Made by a program: the position numbers and the translations under genes. Below the pieces are notes generated by a model, which made no database searches, was not told the DNA's origin, and saw only the letters and a list, made by a program, of their open reading frames with translations. Shown here piece after piece: positions 7,564 through 16,180 of a stretch of DNA of 64,000 bases (position 1 is its first letter; every line of letters starts with the position of its first letter). This DNA is from Paenibacillus sp. YPG26 (lineage in GTDB: Bacteria; Bacillota; Bacilli; Paenibacillales; Paenibacillaceae), in assembly GCF_023704175.1 (NCBI RefSeq), contig NZ_CP084530.1, positions 492,501 through 556,500 of the forward strand, given 5' to 3'.

Positions 7564-8598
7564 TCACCTTTTCGGTAGTGACAGCATAGAAGACTCCCGT
7601 ATCATCAAGCGATGCGGAATAATCTGACGAGTCTGGTAATTGGTATCTTCACCGTTCTGAATGTTCTGAATCAGCATTTGGGATGCGGTGTAGCCCAGAT
7701 GATAGATACCAATGTCAATACTGCTGATTGGCGGTGTGGACAGCTCTGATAACGTAATGTTGTTAAAGCTGACTAGACATATATCATCAGGTACTTTGAA
7801 ATTAAGCTCATGCAGACCCCTCAGAACCCCGAATGACACCATATCATCGACAACGACAAGAGCGGTCGGGCGGTTCGGAAGGCTCATAATGAAAGACATG
7901 GCTCTGTAGCCGCTGTCTTGCAGGAACTCACCTTCAACAATCCACTCGGGGCGCATCTCGAGGCCGGCGTCGACCAGTGCCTTCTGATAACCCTTCATCC
8001 GGTCTTGAGAGACCGTCAGATTCGGCGGACCGCTTACGAAGCCGATGCGTTCATGGCCCATAGAGATCAGATGCTTGGTTGCATCATAAGCGGCTTGAAC
8101 GTTGTCGGTATCTACCGACAAGGCATCCGGATGGTCGTTGCTTCTGCCGACGATGACAAATGGATATTTGTTCTCATGCAGAAATTCAATGACCGGATCA
8201 TCATTACGGGAATACAGGAGAATGGCTCCATCTACGCGGCGGCCCTTCAAGAGCCGGGCTACAGCTTCGACTTCTTCCTTCTCGTTCGCACCTGAACTGA
8301 GCAGCACATCATATCCGGAACGGTTAGCTTGAGTGACAATACCGCGAATCAGCTCCATAAAGAACAGGTTGGAGAACAGCTCCTCTGCCGGCTTTGGCAG
8401 AATAATGCAGATGCTTTCGGTTGTCTTCGACACCAGGCTCTTGGCCATAATGTTCGGGTGATAACCGAGCTGCTCCATAATCTCTTTTACTTTAGTGGAG
8501 GTTTGTGTACTGATTCGGGGGTGATTGGATAATACCCGGGACACGGTGGAGGGTGAAACTCCGGCCTTCTTGGCAACATCCTTGATGGTTACAGCCAT
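7564..8598 (-). CDS. LacI-family regulator of maltodextrin use (MdxR/MalR-like)
   Basis: The 344-residue protein has the LacI helix-turn-helix at its N-terminus ('TIKDVAKKAGVSPSTVSRVL', residues 4-23), the hinge helix region up to about residue 60, and a two-lobed sugar-binding domain to about 335. The start ATG at 8598 has AAAGGAGG 6 bases upstream. It lies beside pgmB-mapA, divergent from the pullulanase gene, in the middle of the maltodextrin block. Four operator-like sites with the core AAACG occur at the promoters of this block, one overlapping its own transcript start, so self-control is likely. Whether maltose relieves repression or it acts as activator (as B. subtilis MdxR is reported to) cannot be told here. 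Confidence 0.88.
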   Translation of the reverse strand: MAVTIKDVAKKAGVSPSTVSRVLSNHPRISTQTSTKVKEIMEQLGYHPNIMAKSLVSKTTESICIILPKPAEELFSNLFFMELIRGIVTQANRSGYDVLLSSGANEKEEVEAVARLLKGRRVDGAILLYSRNDDPVIEFLHENKYPFVIVGRSNDHPDALSVDTDNVQAAYDATKHLISMGHERIGFVSGPPNLTVSQDRMKGYQKALVDAGLEMRPEWIVEGEFLQDSGYRAMSFIMSLPNRPTALVVVDDMVSFGVLRGLHELNFKVPDDICLVSFNNITLSELSTPPISSIDIGIYHLGYTASQMLIQNIQNGEDTNYQTRQIIPHRLMIRESSMLSLPKR

Positions 8599-8613
8599 GG
8601 CAACCTCCTTTGT

Positions 8614-8661
8614 GGAACCGTTTGCTTTTCCATTGTAATCTTAATCGAAAGAAATTGTAAA
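8614..8661 (-). promoter_or_regulatory. Promoter and operator of the LacI-family gene
   Basis: On the minus strand TTTACA (8656-8661) and TACAAT (8632-8637) are separated by 18 bases. Just downstream, 'aagcaaacggttcc' (8614-8627) resembles a LacI/CcpA operator and would sit on the transcription start. Confidence 0.65.
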
Positions 8662-8874
8662 GTAAATAGAGAGCTGTTTTAGCTTAATTTTTCCAATGTG
8701 TGAAGGGATTGAGACGAACCAAGCGCAGCGCTGAATCATACACTGTGGAAGCCGCAGATTTCACGTCTGGTATAAGGCGTGCGTCCTTAAGAGGAGCACG
8801 TACATTTCTTCCAGCGGGGGGAATTCACAACAGAGACCACTCCAATCACAGAAAGCGCATACAGCAAGCCCTTC

Positions 8875-11565
8875 GTGGAACTGACAGGATGTGAGTGCAA
8901 CGTGGAATGGAGTATGGATACAGAGCAGCCGGGAACAAGAACGAGATATACGTATACAATTCACTATTTCCGCTACGGTCAGCAGCTGGCAGGGTGGAAT
9001 ATGTGGATATGGTATGAATATCAGGAAGGCCGCAGCTATGCATTCCAGGCTGTGGACGGAGAAGGATTCGCTGTAGCGACAATTGAGCTTCCCGTACCCC
9101 GGATCGAGATCATTACGAGATGGAGCACGCAAGATAACGATTGGGCGGACCAGGAGATGGTGAGAGGGGTTGTTGTACCAGAAGGTGATCATGAGGTTCA
9201 TGTCTGGTTGGTTCAAGATGACAAAACAGTGTACTACGATCCTGCCAAAGCCGATGTGTCTCCTAAATTCCGATCTGTTCTTGCCGATGCATCAGACACG
9301 TTAATCGCTGTAACAAGCGAATATATTATGAATGAAGATGTGGAGACGATTCGTCTAATCGATGTGGCGGCGCAGAAGACTATACCTGTATCCGCAGTGA
9401 GGACAGGAGACTGTGAGCTTACGATCAAGCTTGCGAATACGGAACCATTGGACGTGACAAGCGTGTATATGCTGGGGAGCAGGCATTTCTCGGCAGCCAA
9501 GATCACGATGCGCCGTATTCTGGATCAGCCTGAATTCTTGTACAAGGGTCAGGCCCTGGGAGTTACTTACACTGCTGGCGAAAGCCTATTCAAGGTCTGG
9601 GCGCCGACGGCGGCCAAGGTAAGTCTCTTATTGTATGAAGATGCCGGAGCTTATAGTACAGAAGGAATGGTCACTGATCATAATGACATGCGCAGCAAAG
9701 TACCCATGGAGCGGGCTTCCTGCGGAGTATGGTCAGCCGTAGTTAGCGGCAATTTGGCGGGTCAGTGTTATATGTATCTGTTGGAATTTGCAGATGGAAC
9801 CTCTCATACTGCCATCGATCCTTATGCCCGGGCCGTCACGGCCAATGGCCAGAGAGCGGTGGTCATTGATCTGGCTGCTTCGAATCCGCCGGGATGGACT
9901 TCCATGAAGAGGCCGGTGCTGCGGCAGCCCCCAGATGCGGTGATTTATGAGCTTCATGTTCGTGATTTCTCGGTTGACGAGGACTCAGGCCTGGTGCATA
10001 AAGGGAAATTCAAGGCTTTTACCGAGCTTGGCACTCTGACCTCAGATGGACTAAAGAGCGGCGTGGAGCATCTGGGAGAGCTTGGCGTCACCCATGTACA
10101 GCTGCTGCCCTGCAGCGATTATGCCACGGTGAATGAGCTGCCTGCCGCGGGCGGGAATGGGGCGAGGCAGGAGTACAACTGGGGATACGATCCGCAGAAT
10201 TATAACGTCCCCGAAGGGTCTTATGCCCTGGACCCATGTGATCCTGTGAGCCGTATCCGGGAGTTCAAGGAGCTGGTGCAGGCGCTTCACGATCAGGGAA
10301 TCGGAGTTGTGCTTGATGTGGTGTATAACCATACGTTCTCTACGGATGATGGACCATTTGACAGGATTGTCCCCGGATATTACTACCGGACAACGAATAC
10401 GGGAAGGTACACCAATGCTAGCGGTGTGGGGAATGAGCTTGCTTCCGAACGCCCCATGGTCAGAAAATATATATTGGATTCCGTTCGATACTGGGCGGAG
10501 GAATTCTGCATCGATGGCTTCCGCTTTGATCTGATGGGCTTGATTGACATCGACACGATGGACGAAGTGACCCGGATGCTGCGCGGGATGAACCCGCATA
10601 TTCTGATCTACGGCGAGCCCTGGGATATGGCAGGCACGACCCTGCCGCAGGAGAAGAAGACCTTGAAGGGTTCCCAGCGGAGCCGGGGGTTCGGCGTATT
10701 TAACGATCACCTCCGGATTGCCATTAAAGGGGATAGCGACGGGGCACATCCAGGGTTTGCAACGGGCGCGCCGGGGAGAGAGGGAGACATTGCCGCCGGG
10801 GTAAAAGGATCAATCGATACGTTCACCGACTCCCCTGCCGAGACCATCAATTACGTAACTGCCCATGATAATTATATACTCTGGGATAAAGTCATCGCAG
10901 CACGGGGACTCTCACATGATAGGGGCATGCTGGATATGCGGGATGGTGCGCTTCACGGCGGCGGTTCCATCGAAGCTGCTGTGAACCAGGCAGAGCCCTA
11001 CAAAGGATTAGGAGAGGGAACGGCTGTGCTGCATCACGAGTTGGTACGGCGTACAATACTTGCCAATGCCATTATACTAACCTCGCAGGGCATTCCGATG
11101 CTTCACGCCGGGGATGAAATGCTCAGAACCAAGTACGGGGACCATAACAGCTACAAGAGCCCGGATGTCATTAATAAGATCCGCTGGCGGAACAAGATGA
11201 GGTTCAGCCATGTTTTTGCTTATTATAAAGGACTTATCAAGCTGCGCAGGACTCACCCCGCCTTCCGAATGAGCACCAGGGAGGCCGTGACAGCACATCT
11301 GCAGATCCTGCGTGCGGAAGGGAACGTGGTTTCATTTCTGATCGACGGTCATGCCTGCGAGGATACCTGGAATCGTATTGTCGTGATCTATAACGCGAAT
11401 GAGGAAGCCCATGACGTAAGTCTGCCCCCGAATTCCGGGAACTGGCATATCGTTGTTAACGATACCGCTGCCGGGACGTCCGTCCTTGAACAGGTGGAGG
11501 GAACAGTGGGAAGAGTCCGGGTTCCGCTGATTTCGGTCATGGTGATGTATGACACGGAGAACTAA
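8875..11565 (+). CDS. Type I pullulanase (GH13), cytoplasmic
   Basis: Type I pullulanases cut alpha-1,6 branches in pullulan and branched maltodextrins. The signature 'YNWGYDPQNYNVPEGSY' is present. The GH13 catalytic residues, numbered from the GTG at 8875, are nucleophile D552 ('GFRFDLMG'), acid E581 ('IYGEPWD') and D665 ('VTAHDN'). N-terminal residues about 20-110 resemble a CBM41 starch-binding domain ('LAGWNMWIWYEYQEG'), followed by a CBM48-like domain at about 225-330 ('LFKVWAPTAAKVSLLLY'). No signal peptide is seen, so it probably acts on imported dextrins, like B. subtilis AmyX. The start is uncertain: GTG 8875, GTG 8902 and ATG 8914 are all in frame and none has a strong ribosome binding site. 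It is divergent from the LacI gene. Confidence 0.92.
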   Translation: MELTGCECNVEWSMDTEQPGTRTRYTYTIHYFRYGQQLAGWNMWIWYEYQEGRSYAFQAVDGEGFAVATIELPVPRIEIITRWSTQDNDWADQEMVRGVVVPEGDHEVHVWLVQDDKTVYYDPAKADVSPKFRSVLADASDTLIAVTSEYIMNEDVETIRLIDVAAQKTIPVSAVRTGDCELTIKLANTEPLDVTSVYMLGSRHFSAAKITMRRILDQPEFLYKGQALGVTYTAGESLFKVWAPTAAKVSLLLYEDAGAYSTEGMVTDHNDMRSKVPMERASCGVWSAVVSGNLAGQCYMYLLEFADGTSHTAIDPYARAVTANGQRAVVIDLAASNPPGWTSMKRPVLRQPPDAVIYELHVRDFSVDEDSGLVHKGKFKAFTELGTLTSDGLKSGVEHLGELGVTHVQLLPCSDYATVNELPAAGGNGARQEYNWGYDPQNYNVPEGSYALDPCDPVSRIREFKELVQALHDQGIGVVLDVVYNHTFSTDDGPFDRIVPGYYYRTTNTGRYTNASGVGNELASERPMVRKYILDSVRYWAEEFCIDGFRFDLMGLIDIDTMDEVTRMLRGMNPHILIYGEPWDMAGTTLPQEKKTLKGSQRSRGFGVFNDHLRIAIKGDSDGAHPGFATGAPGREGDIAAGVKGSIDTFTDSPAETINYVTAHDNYILWDKVIAARGLSHDRGMLDMRDGALHGGGSIEAAVNQAEPYKGLGEGTAVLHHELVRRTILANAIILTSQGIPMLHAGDEMLRTKYGDHNSYKSPDVINKIRWRNKMRFSHVFAYYKGLIKLRRTHPAFRMSTREAVTAHLQILRAEGNVVSFLIDGHACEDTWNRIVVIYNANEEAHDVSLPPNSGNWHIVVNDTAAGTSVLEQVEGTVGRVRVPLISVMVMYDTEN

Positions 11566-11594
11566 AGCTGCTGGTCTTGTAGATGAGAATGAAT

Positions 11595-11637
11595 AGGCCC
11601 TGCCAGGAATCGGATGATTCAGGCAGGGCCTATATTT
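11595..11637. terminator. Terminator between pullulanase and the IseA-like gene
   Basis: A 10-bp perfect stem (aggccctgcc/ggcagggcct) with a 17-base loop is followed by ATATTT. It lies between two convergent genes and may act in both directions. Confidence 0.75.
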
Positions 11638-12280
11638 AGAATACCAGCTGAGGTGCGGTATCTACTCTCCAGTAATCGCCAACCTTCTCGAACTTCACGA
11701 TGATATACTTGGAGCTTTCTTTGATTTCTTTGGGAAAAGGAACATTGATCTTGTAGACCCGCTTGGTCGGGGTCATGCTGATCATCTTGGCCGTGGCTCT
11801 CTGGAACTCAAGCAGGCTGCCGCTGTCGGCATTCAGCTGGGCAAGACGTCCCTCATGAACGATGATGAATTTCTTGATGAAGAATTCACTGGCCTGCTTG
11901 GTATAGCTCTTCATCAGATACTTAAGCAGCTCGTCCTTCGTATCAATATCCGCCGATAAGTAACGGTATTCTTTCCCCTTCTCGGTGAAAGTCTCAATCT
12001 CACCGTCGGTTCCCGTTCCACCGCCAAGCGCGTAGAAATATCTCTTCCCTGCTTCGACAAGAAGCGGAATTGCGCTCTCATGGTTCAAGCTCTTGATCAG
12101 GGCTGGATCCGTCACCTTCTGAGCGGGAGCAGTCTTCTTGTCCGACTTATTTGCCGGAGCTGTTTGTGCTTTTGCAGCTGATTGCGCTCCGTTAGCCGCT
12201 GGTGCGGCCATAGCCATACCGGCTGAGGTTAACCCGATAGCGAGTGAAAGTATGCCTGCGGTAATTTGTTTTGATTTCAT
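11636..12280 (-). CDS. Secreted protein, IseA/YoeB DL-endopeptidase-inhibitor-like
   Basis: The ATG at 12280 is preceded by GGAGG 9 bases upstream; an ATG 15 bases earlier overlaps that site. The 214 residues begin with a signal peptide (about 1-26, ending 'AGMAMAA'), an Ala/Lys-rich linker to about 55, and a folded domain. 'AGKRYFYALGGGTGTDGEIETFTEKG', given here in two parts as 'AGKRYFYALGG' and 'GEIETFTEKG', with 'YRYLSADIDTKDELLKYL' and 'DYWRVDTAP', matches my memory of the IseA family, which inhibits peptidoglycan DL-endopeptidases at the cell wall. The family call is from recall, not a search. It is convergent with pullulanase and ends at a shared terminator. Confidence 0.6.
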   Translation of the reverse strand: MKSKQITAGILSLAIGLTSAGMAMAAPAANGAQSAAKAQTAPANKSDKKTAPAQKVTDPALIKSLNHESAIPLLVEAGKRYFYALGGGTGTDGEIETFTEKGKEYRYLSADIDTKDELLKYLMKSYTKQASEFFIKKFIIVHEGRLAQLNADSGSLLEFQRATAKMISMTPTKRVYKINVPFPKEIKESSKYIIVKFEKVGDYWRVDTAPQLVF

Positions 12281-12473
12281 GTTGATCGCCTCCATTTAGG
12301 TTAAACGCACTTGGTCTGGAAAAAGTTTCATATTACGCGGCAATCGGCTAATTGTGTTCAAGTCCGCCAATGGGAGCCCTTTGCCGCCTCCTCCTCCTCT
12401 AGAGGGAAGGATGGTTAAGGAATGTCCAGAAATGGACAGCCCCCTTGAAGACTTATTCTAGCCTGCGCACAGC

Positions 12474-12497
12474 AAAAAGGCCGCCTCGAGGCGGCCC
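12474..12497 (-). terminator. Terminator of the amylase gene
   Basis: The self-complementary 'ggccgcctcgaggcggcc' (12479-12496) is followed on the minus strand by TTTTT. It lies 12 bases after the stop at 12509. Confidence 0.85.
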
Positions 12498-12508
12498 TTT
12501 CCCGTTCT

Positions 12509-14251
12509 TTATTTTGCGGACAAGATAGCGAAGCCGTAAGCCGGAAGACGCACGGACAGCTTGCCGCGCTCGGCTGTCCATTCTTGACCCGAGAATTCAT
12601 CCTTCCATGTATCCTCGTAGACATCAATTTCAATGGACTGAATCGTGCTGTCATTGTTAAGCATAACAAGAACAGTCTCATCACCAAGGCGGCGTTCGTA
12701 TGCTACCTTCGTATCTCCTTTACCGGCAGAGAGGAACTTGGTGTTCCCTGTGCGTAGTGCAGGGTGATCTTTTCTGATCTGAATCAACCGTTGATAAAAG
12801 GCGAACAGATCACGATCCTGCTGCTCTGGCTCCCAGATCATACATTTGCGGCAGTCCGGATCCGGGCCGCCATCCATTCCGATTTCATCCCCGTAATAAA
12901 TACACGGAGTACCCATGTTCGTGAAGAGGGCAACAGCGGCCATTCTCAGCTTGTCCTTGTTCCCGTCACACAGGGTCAACAGGCGCGCGGTATCATGACT
13001 GTCGATGAGATTGAAGGCTACCTCGCTGGCCTGACGAGGATATCTTGACAGCTGAACAGCAATAGCGCTGGCAAATCCGCTTGCATCCAAAGTTCCATTT
13101 ACAATGAAGTCGGTAACCGCGAAGGTGAACGGATAGTTCATAACGGCATCGAACTGGTCACCCGACAGCCATGGGGAGGACTCGTGCCAGATTTCGCCCA
13201 GAATATAGGCATCCGGGTTGACGTTCTTGACCACTTTACGGAATTCGCGCCAGAAGCTGTGATCGACTTCGTTAGCTACATCGAGACGCCATCCGTCAAT
13301 GCCGATCTCTTTGATCCAGTATTCAGCTACCTTAAGCAGGTACTCTTTGACCTCAGGGTGCCCTGTGTTCAGCTTGGGCATATGTGCTTCGAAGGAGAAA
13401 GCATCATAAGAAGGAATGCCATCCTTCACCTCAAGCGGGAAGCTGTTCACATGGAACCAGTCTTTGTATTTGGAAGCTTCGCCTTTCTCCTTCACGTCCA
13501 GGAACGGGGCGAAGGTCCCTCCCGAGTGGTTGAACACGGCATCGAGCAGGATGCGGATACCCCGGTCATGGCAGAGCTTGACCAGCTTCTTGAGCGTTTC
13601 GGCATCGCCGAACTGCGGATCAATCCGCATATAATCTTCTGTATCATACTTGTGGTTCGTAGTGGCTGCGAATAGCGGCGTGAAGTAGATAGCATTTATG
13701 CCAAGCTCGCTCAAATGATCCAAATGATCAATTACACCCTGCAGGTCTCCGCCAAAGAAATTGTCCCGCTCCGGCTGTCCACCCCAAGGAAGTGTTCCTT
13801 CAGGGTCATTGCTTGGATCTCCATTCGCGAAGCGCTCCGGGAAGATCTGGTAGAACACGGCATCCTTCACCCATGCTGGCGGAGTGAATACATCAGCCGG
13901 ATTTATGTAAGGAATCTCGAATAAGCGGTCTGGATTCGGCGGCATGTCCGGAGTGAACTCATATTCGGTCATCCAAATTTTCTCGCCGTCCTTTTGCAGC
14001 AGAAAACCATATTTAAGGCGGCGGTAGGGAGGCTTCACGTTGCATTCCCAGTAATCGAACATTTCATCCGAGGCTGTAACACGCATAGGTACAAGTTCCC
14101 TTGTACGGTCCCATGCATATTTATCGCCTGCCCAAGCATAGACATGCGACAGGTCGCTTTTTTTGGTCCGGATGCGAAGGTGGATCGTCTCCTTATCATA
14201 GGCATAGGCCCAATTCAGCTTTGGCCGGTGATAGACAGCTTCTAATAACAT
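12509..14251 (-). CDS. Neopullulanase / cyclomaltodextrinase-type alpha-amylase (GH13_20)
   Basis: This subfamily hydrolyses cyclodextrins, pullulan and short maltodextrins in the cytoplasm. The ATG at 14251 lies 8 bases after AGGGGG; a TTG two codons upstream is too close to that site. The 580 residues start with a CBM34-like N-terminal domain (about 1-120), which forms the dimer-made pocket of the family, then the catalytic barrel. The catalytic residues are D324 ('GWRLDVANEVDHSFW'), E353 ('ILGEIWH') and D420 ('LIDSHDTAR'). The region 'MPKLN' is the marker of neopullulanase-type enzymes. No signal peptide is present. It is divergent from mdxE and has its own promoter with an unusual structured leader (14285-14437). 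Confidence 0.93.
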   Translation of the reverse strand: MLLEAVYHRPKLNWAYAYDKETIHLRIRTKKSDLSHVYAWAGDKYAWDRTRELVPMRVTASDEMFDYWECNVKPPYRRLKYGFLLQKDGEKIWMTEYEFTPDMPPNPDRLFEIPYINPADVFTPPAWVKDAVFYQIFPERFANGDPSNDPEGTLPWGGQPERDNFFGGDLQGVIDHLDHLSELGINAIYFTPLFAATTNHKYDTEDYMRIDPQFGDAETLKKLVKLCHDRGIRILLDAVFNHSGGTFAPFLDVKEKGEASKYKDWFHVNSFPLEVKDGIPSYDAFSFEAHMPKLNTGHPEVKEYLLKVAEYWIKEIGIDGWRLDVANEVDHSFWREFRKVVKNVNPDAYILGEIWHESSPWLSGDQFDAVMNYPFTFAVTDFIVNGTLDASGFASAIAVQLSRYPRQASEVAFNLIDSHDTARLLTLCDGNKDKLRMAAVALFTNMGTPCIYYGDEIGMDGGPDPDCRKCMIWEPEQQDRDLFAFYQRLIQIRKDHPALRTGNTKFLSAGKGDTKVAYERRLGDETVLVMLNNDSTIQSIEIDVYEDTWKDEFSGQEWTAERGKLSVRLPAYGFAILSAK

Positions 14252-14287
14252 CTTCAATTCCCCCTAAAATTAATGTGCTTTGTAATA

Positions 14288-14400
14288 CAAAAAAGGCACA
14301 ACTGTCGCTATAAACCGAGCGAGGTTGTACCTTGTTGGTAACATTGCCTTTTTGTTTTGAAAGAGTTGCAATTTCCTGCACAGGAGATCAACCTTTCTTT
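14288..14400 (-). promoter_or_regulatory. Structured 5' leader of the neopullulanase gene, possible attenuator
   Basis: Reading the minus strand from the promoter, a first stem-loop covers about 14400-14359 (outer GGTTG/CAACT-type pairing, inner CTCCTG-tg-CAGGA). A terminator-like hairpin follows at 14331-14295 (arms starting GGTACAACC and ending AGTTGTGCC) with TTTTTT at 14294-14289. Upstream, 'caaaaaggca' (14354-14345) can pair with 'tgccttttttg' (14297-14288), which would break the terminator. Two exclusive folds are the mark of an attenuator or riboswitch. No known class was recognised. Confidence 0.5.
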
Positions 14401-14407
14401 GCTCAGG

Positions 14408-14437
14408 ATTATAGCATGTCCATATAAACTTAAACAA
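14408..14437 (-). promoter_or_regulatory. Promoter of the neopullulanase gene
   Basis: On the minus strand TTGTTT (14432-14437) and a perfect TATAAT (14408-14413) are 18 bases apart. Transcription would begin near 14401, giving a leader of about 150 bases. Confidence 0.65.
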
Positions 14438-14582
14438 TAGGGTTATTGAAGAATTAATCTAAAACTTGTGCGGATTTATGCTTCTAATGACGGAAGGTGT
14501 TTTAGGTAAAATGCCTCAAAAACTAATGTAATCATGCGATATACGGAGATAAGAATAGCAAGAGATAGATAATAAGCAATAA

Positions 14583-14639
14583 TTGGTCCTAAATGACCAA
14601 TGCAAACGTTTTTACAATGGGCGGCATGTGAGGTATGAT
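14583..14639 (+). promoter_or_regulatory. mdxE promoter with overlapping LacI/CcpA-type operator
   Basis: TTTACA (14611-14616) and TATGAT (14634-14639) are separated by 17 bases. The sequence 'tgcaaacgttttta' (14601-14614) overlaps the -35 box and fits a cre/LacI operator. Directly upstream is a perfect 6-bp inverted repeat 'ttggtc ctaaat gaccaa' (14583-14600) of unknown role. Confidence 0.7.
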
Positions 14640-14724
14640 GTTTTCAGGAATTAAGCGCTTCCAATTCGAAGGCTTGCTAAAGCAGAGGGTATAAACGAGA
14701 GAAATATTAGCTTGCTTCAAGTTT

Positions 14725-14740
14725 TGCGGAAACGTTTGCG
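14725..14740. promoter_or_regulatory. Second LacI/CcpA-type operator in the mdxE leader
   Basis: The sequence 'tgcggaaacgtttgcg' has the core GAAACGTTT and lies about 80 bases downstream of the predicted mdxE transcription start. This position suits a roadblock, or a loop with the site at 14601. Confidence 0.65.
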
Positions 14741-14788
14741 CTGATTATTTCCTGTAAACTGTTCGCCAAAAACGGGAGGGTTATTTGT

Positions 14789-16090
14789 ATGAAAATTAAG
14801 AAATTAGCGCTTTTACTGGCAGCATTCTCGATGGCAGTATCCATCACGGCTTGCGGACCTAAGAAAGCTTCAGAGCAGGTACAGACACCGGCTGAATCGG
14901 GTACGCCTACAGAGACAACGGCTGCTACTACAGAAGTGAAGCCTGAAGACGGCGCCAAGCTTGTTATTTGGGAGAGTAAGGACGAAAGATCTTTCACAGA
15001 TGAAATTGCAAAGCAATTTACTGCTAAATACAACGTTCAAGTCAAAATTGAAGAAGTAGCTCCAACTGACCAGGTTACCAAATTGACTCAGGATGGACCT
15101 TCCGGCCTTGCTGCTGACGTAGTCCTCTTCCCACACGATTCACTAGGTAGAGCTGCAAGTGCTAACTTGGTATTGCCAAATGATCTATTTGCAGAAGAGA
15201 CAACTAAGAACAACACTGAGATTGCTATCAAAGGTGTTACTTACAACGATGTCCTCTACGGATACCCTAGATCGGCCGAAACTTATGCGCTTTACTACAA
15301 TAAATCTCTGGTAAAAGAGGCTCCAAAATCGTTCGATGATGTCCTAGCTTTTGGTAAAACGTTTACGGATAAAGCGAAGAAGAAATACGGAATTATGTGG
15401 GAGACAGGCAACATGTACTTCAACTATCCGTTCATCGCGACAACTGGCGGCTACATCTACGGCAAAGAAGGTACTGATAAAGATGACATCGGTATCAACA
15501 GTGCAGGCGCAGTTGAAGGTCTGAAAGTATACCAAAGCCTGAAAGAAGTTCTTCCAGTGAAGAGTGGTGACATTACTCCAGATATCAAACGCAGCTTGTT
15601 CGGCTCCGGTGATGTGGCTATGGATATTAACGGTCCATGGGAGCTTGCCGGTTACAAAGCGGCGCTTGGCGATAAACTGGGTATTGCCCCAATTCCAAGC
15701 ATTGGTGGCCAGCCAGCAGTTTCGATGGCAGGAGTCAAAGGTTGGTACGTAAATGCGTACTCCAAATACCCGAATGCGGCTAAATTGTTCGCTCAGTTCG
15801 CTTCTACTAAAGACGCGCAGCTGCTTCTGAATGAAAAAGTAGGTTCGGTTCCTACGAACAAGGAAGCTCTTGAATCCGAACAAATTAAGAGCGATCCGTA
15901 TGTGTCCGCTTTCGCTGAACAAACAAAGAGCTCTCAGCCTATGCCGTCCATCCCTGAAATGGGCAACGTATGGGGCCCAGTTAACGCCGCTCTTCCAGAA
16001 ATCTGGGACAATGGCAAAGATCCTAAGGCTACCTTAGACAAAGCAGCACAACAGATTAAAGATTTGAACAACGGCGTTAAGAAAGACTAG
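14789..16090 (+). CDS. mdxE: Maltodextrin ABC transporter, substrate-binding lipoprotein
   Basis: This extracellular binding protein hands maltose or maltodextrins to MdxFG. It has 433 residues with a lipoprotein signal peptide and lipobox 'SITAC' (lipidated Cys22), then a Thr/Glu-rich linker to about residue 52. The fold is the MalE-type type II binding fold ('LVIWESKDERSFTDEIAKQF', 'FPHDSLGRAASANLV', 'DVAMDINGPWELAGYK'). GGGAGG lies 9 bases before the ATG. It is the first gene of mdxEFG, with a promoter carrying two operators. A strong hairpin separates it from mdxF and probably favours higher binding-protein levels. The sugar specificity is inferred from the surrounding enzymes. Confidence 0.92.
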   Translation: MKIKKLALLLAAFSMAVSITACGPKKASEQVQTPAESGTPTETTAATTEVKPEDGAKLVIWESKDERSFTDEIAKQFTAKYNVQVKIEEVAPTDQVTKLTQDGPSGLAADVVLFPHDSLGRAASANLVLPNDLFAEETTKNNTEIAIKGVTYNDVLYGYPRSAETYALYYNKSLVKEAPKSFDDVLAFGKTFTDKAKKKYGIMWETGNMYFNYPFIATTGGYIYGKEGTDKDDIGINSAGAVEGLKVYQSLKEVLPVKSGDITPDIKRSLFGSGDVAMDINGPWELAGYKAALGDKLGIAPIPSIGGQPAVSMAGVKGWYVNAYSKYPNAAKLFAQFASTKDAQLLLNEKVGSVPTNKEALESEQIKSDPYVSAFAEQTKSSQPMPSIPEMGNVWGPVNAALPEIWDNGKDPKATLDKAAQQIKDLNNGVKKD

Positions 16091-16102
16091 GATTACGAAT
16101 TG

Positions 16103-16147
16103 GGGAAAGATTCATTATGAGGCCCGCCGCATAAGCGGCGGGTCATT
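16103..16147 (+). other. Intercistronic hairpin between mdxE and mdxF
   Basis: A perfect 8-bp stem (cccgccgc/gcggcggg, loop ATAA, 16123-16142) is extended outward by ATGA/TCAT and GGGGAA/TTCCCC pairings. No T-run follows, so it is better read as an mRNA-stabilising or partial stop signal that raises mdxE over mdxFG than as an end of the operon. Confidence 0.6.
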
Positions 16148-16180
16148 CCCCGATCGTCGGGAGAGGAGAAGAGAAGGCAT

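Noticed and set aside
10051..10749. 232-codon minus-strand frame inside the pullulanase gene
   Set aside because: Antisense to conserved catalytic regions of pullulanase, with no start signal or domain.
14288..14400. T-box riboswitch before the neopullulanase gene
   Set aside because: The short 'aacaaggtacaacc' stretch only loosely resembles the T-box sequence, the leader is too short, and the gene is not an amino acid gene.
16123..16142. Terminator splitting mdxE from mdxFG
   Set aside because: The hairpin has no T-run after it, and binding-protein, mdxF and mdxG genes form one functional unit; an expression-balancing hairpin fits better.
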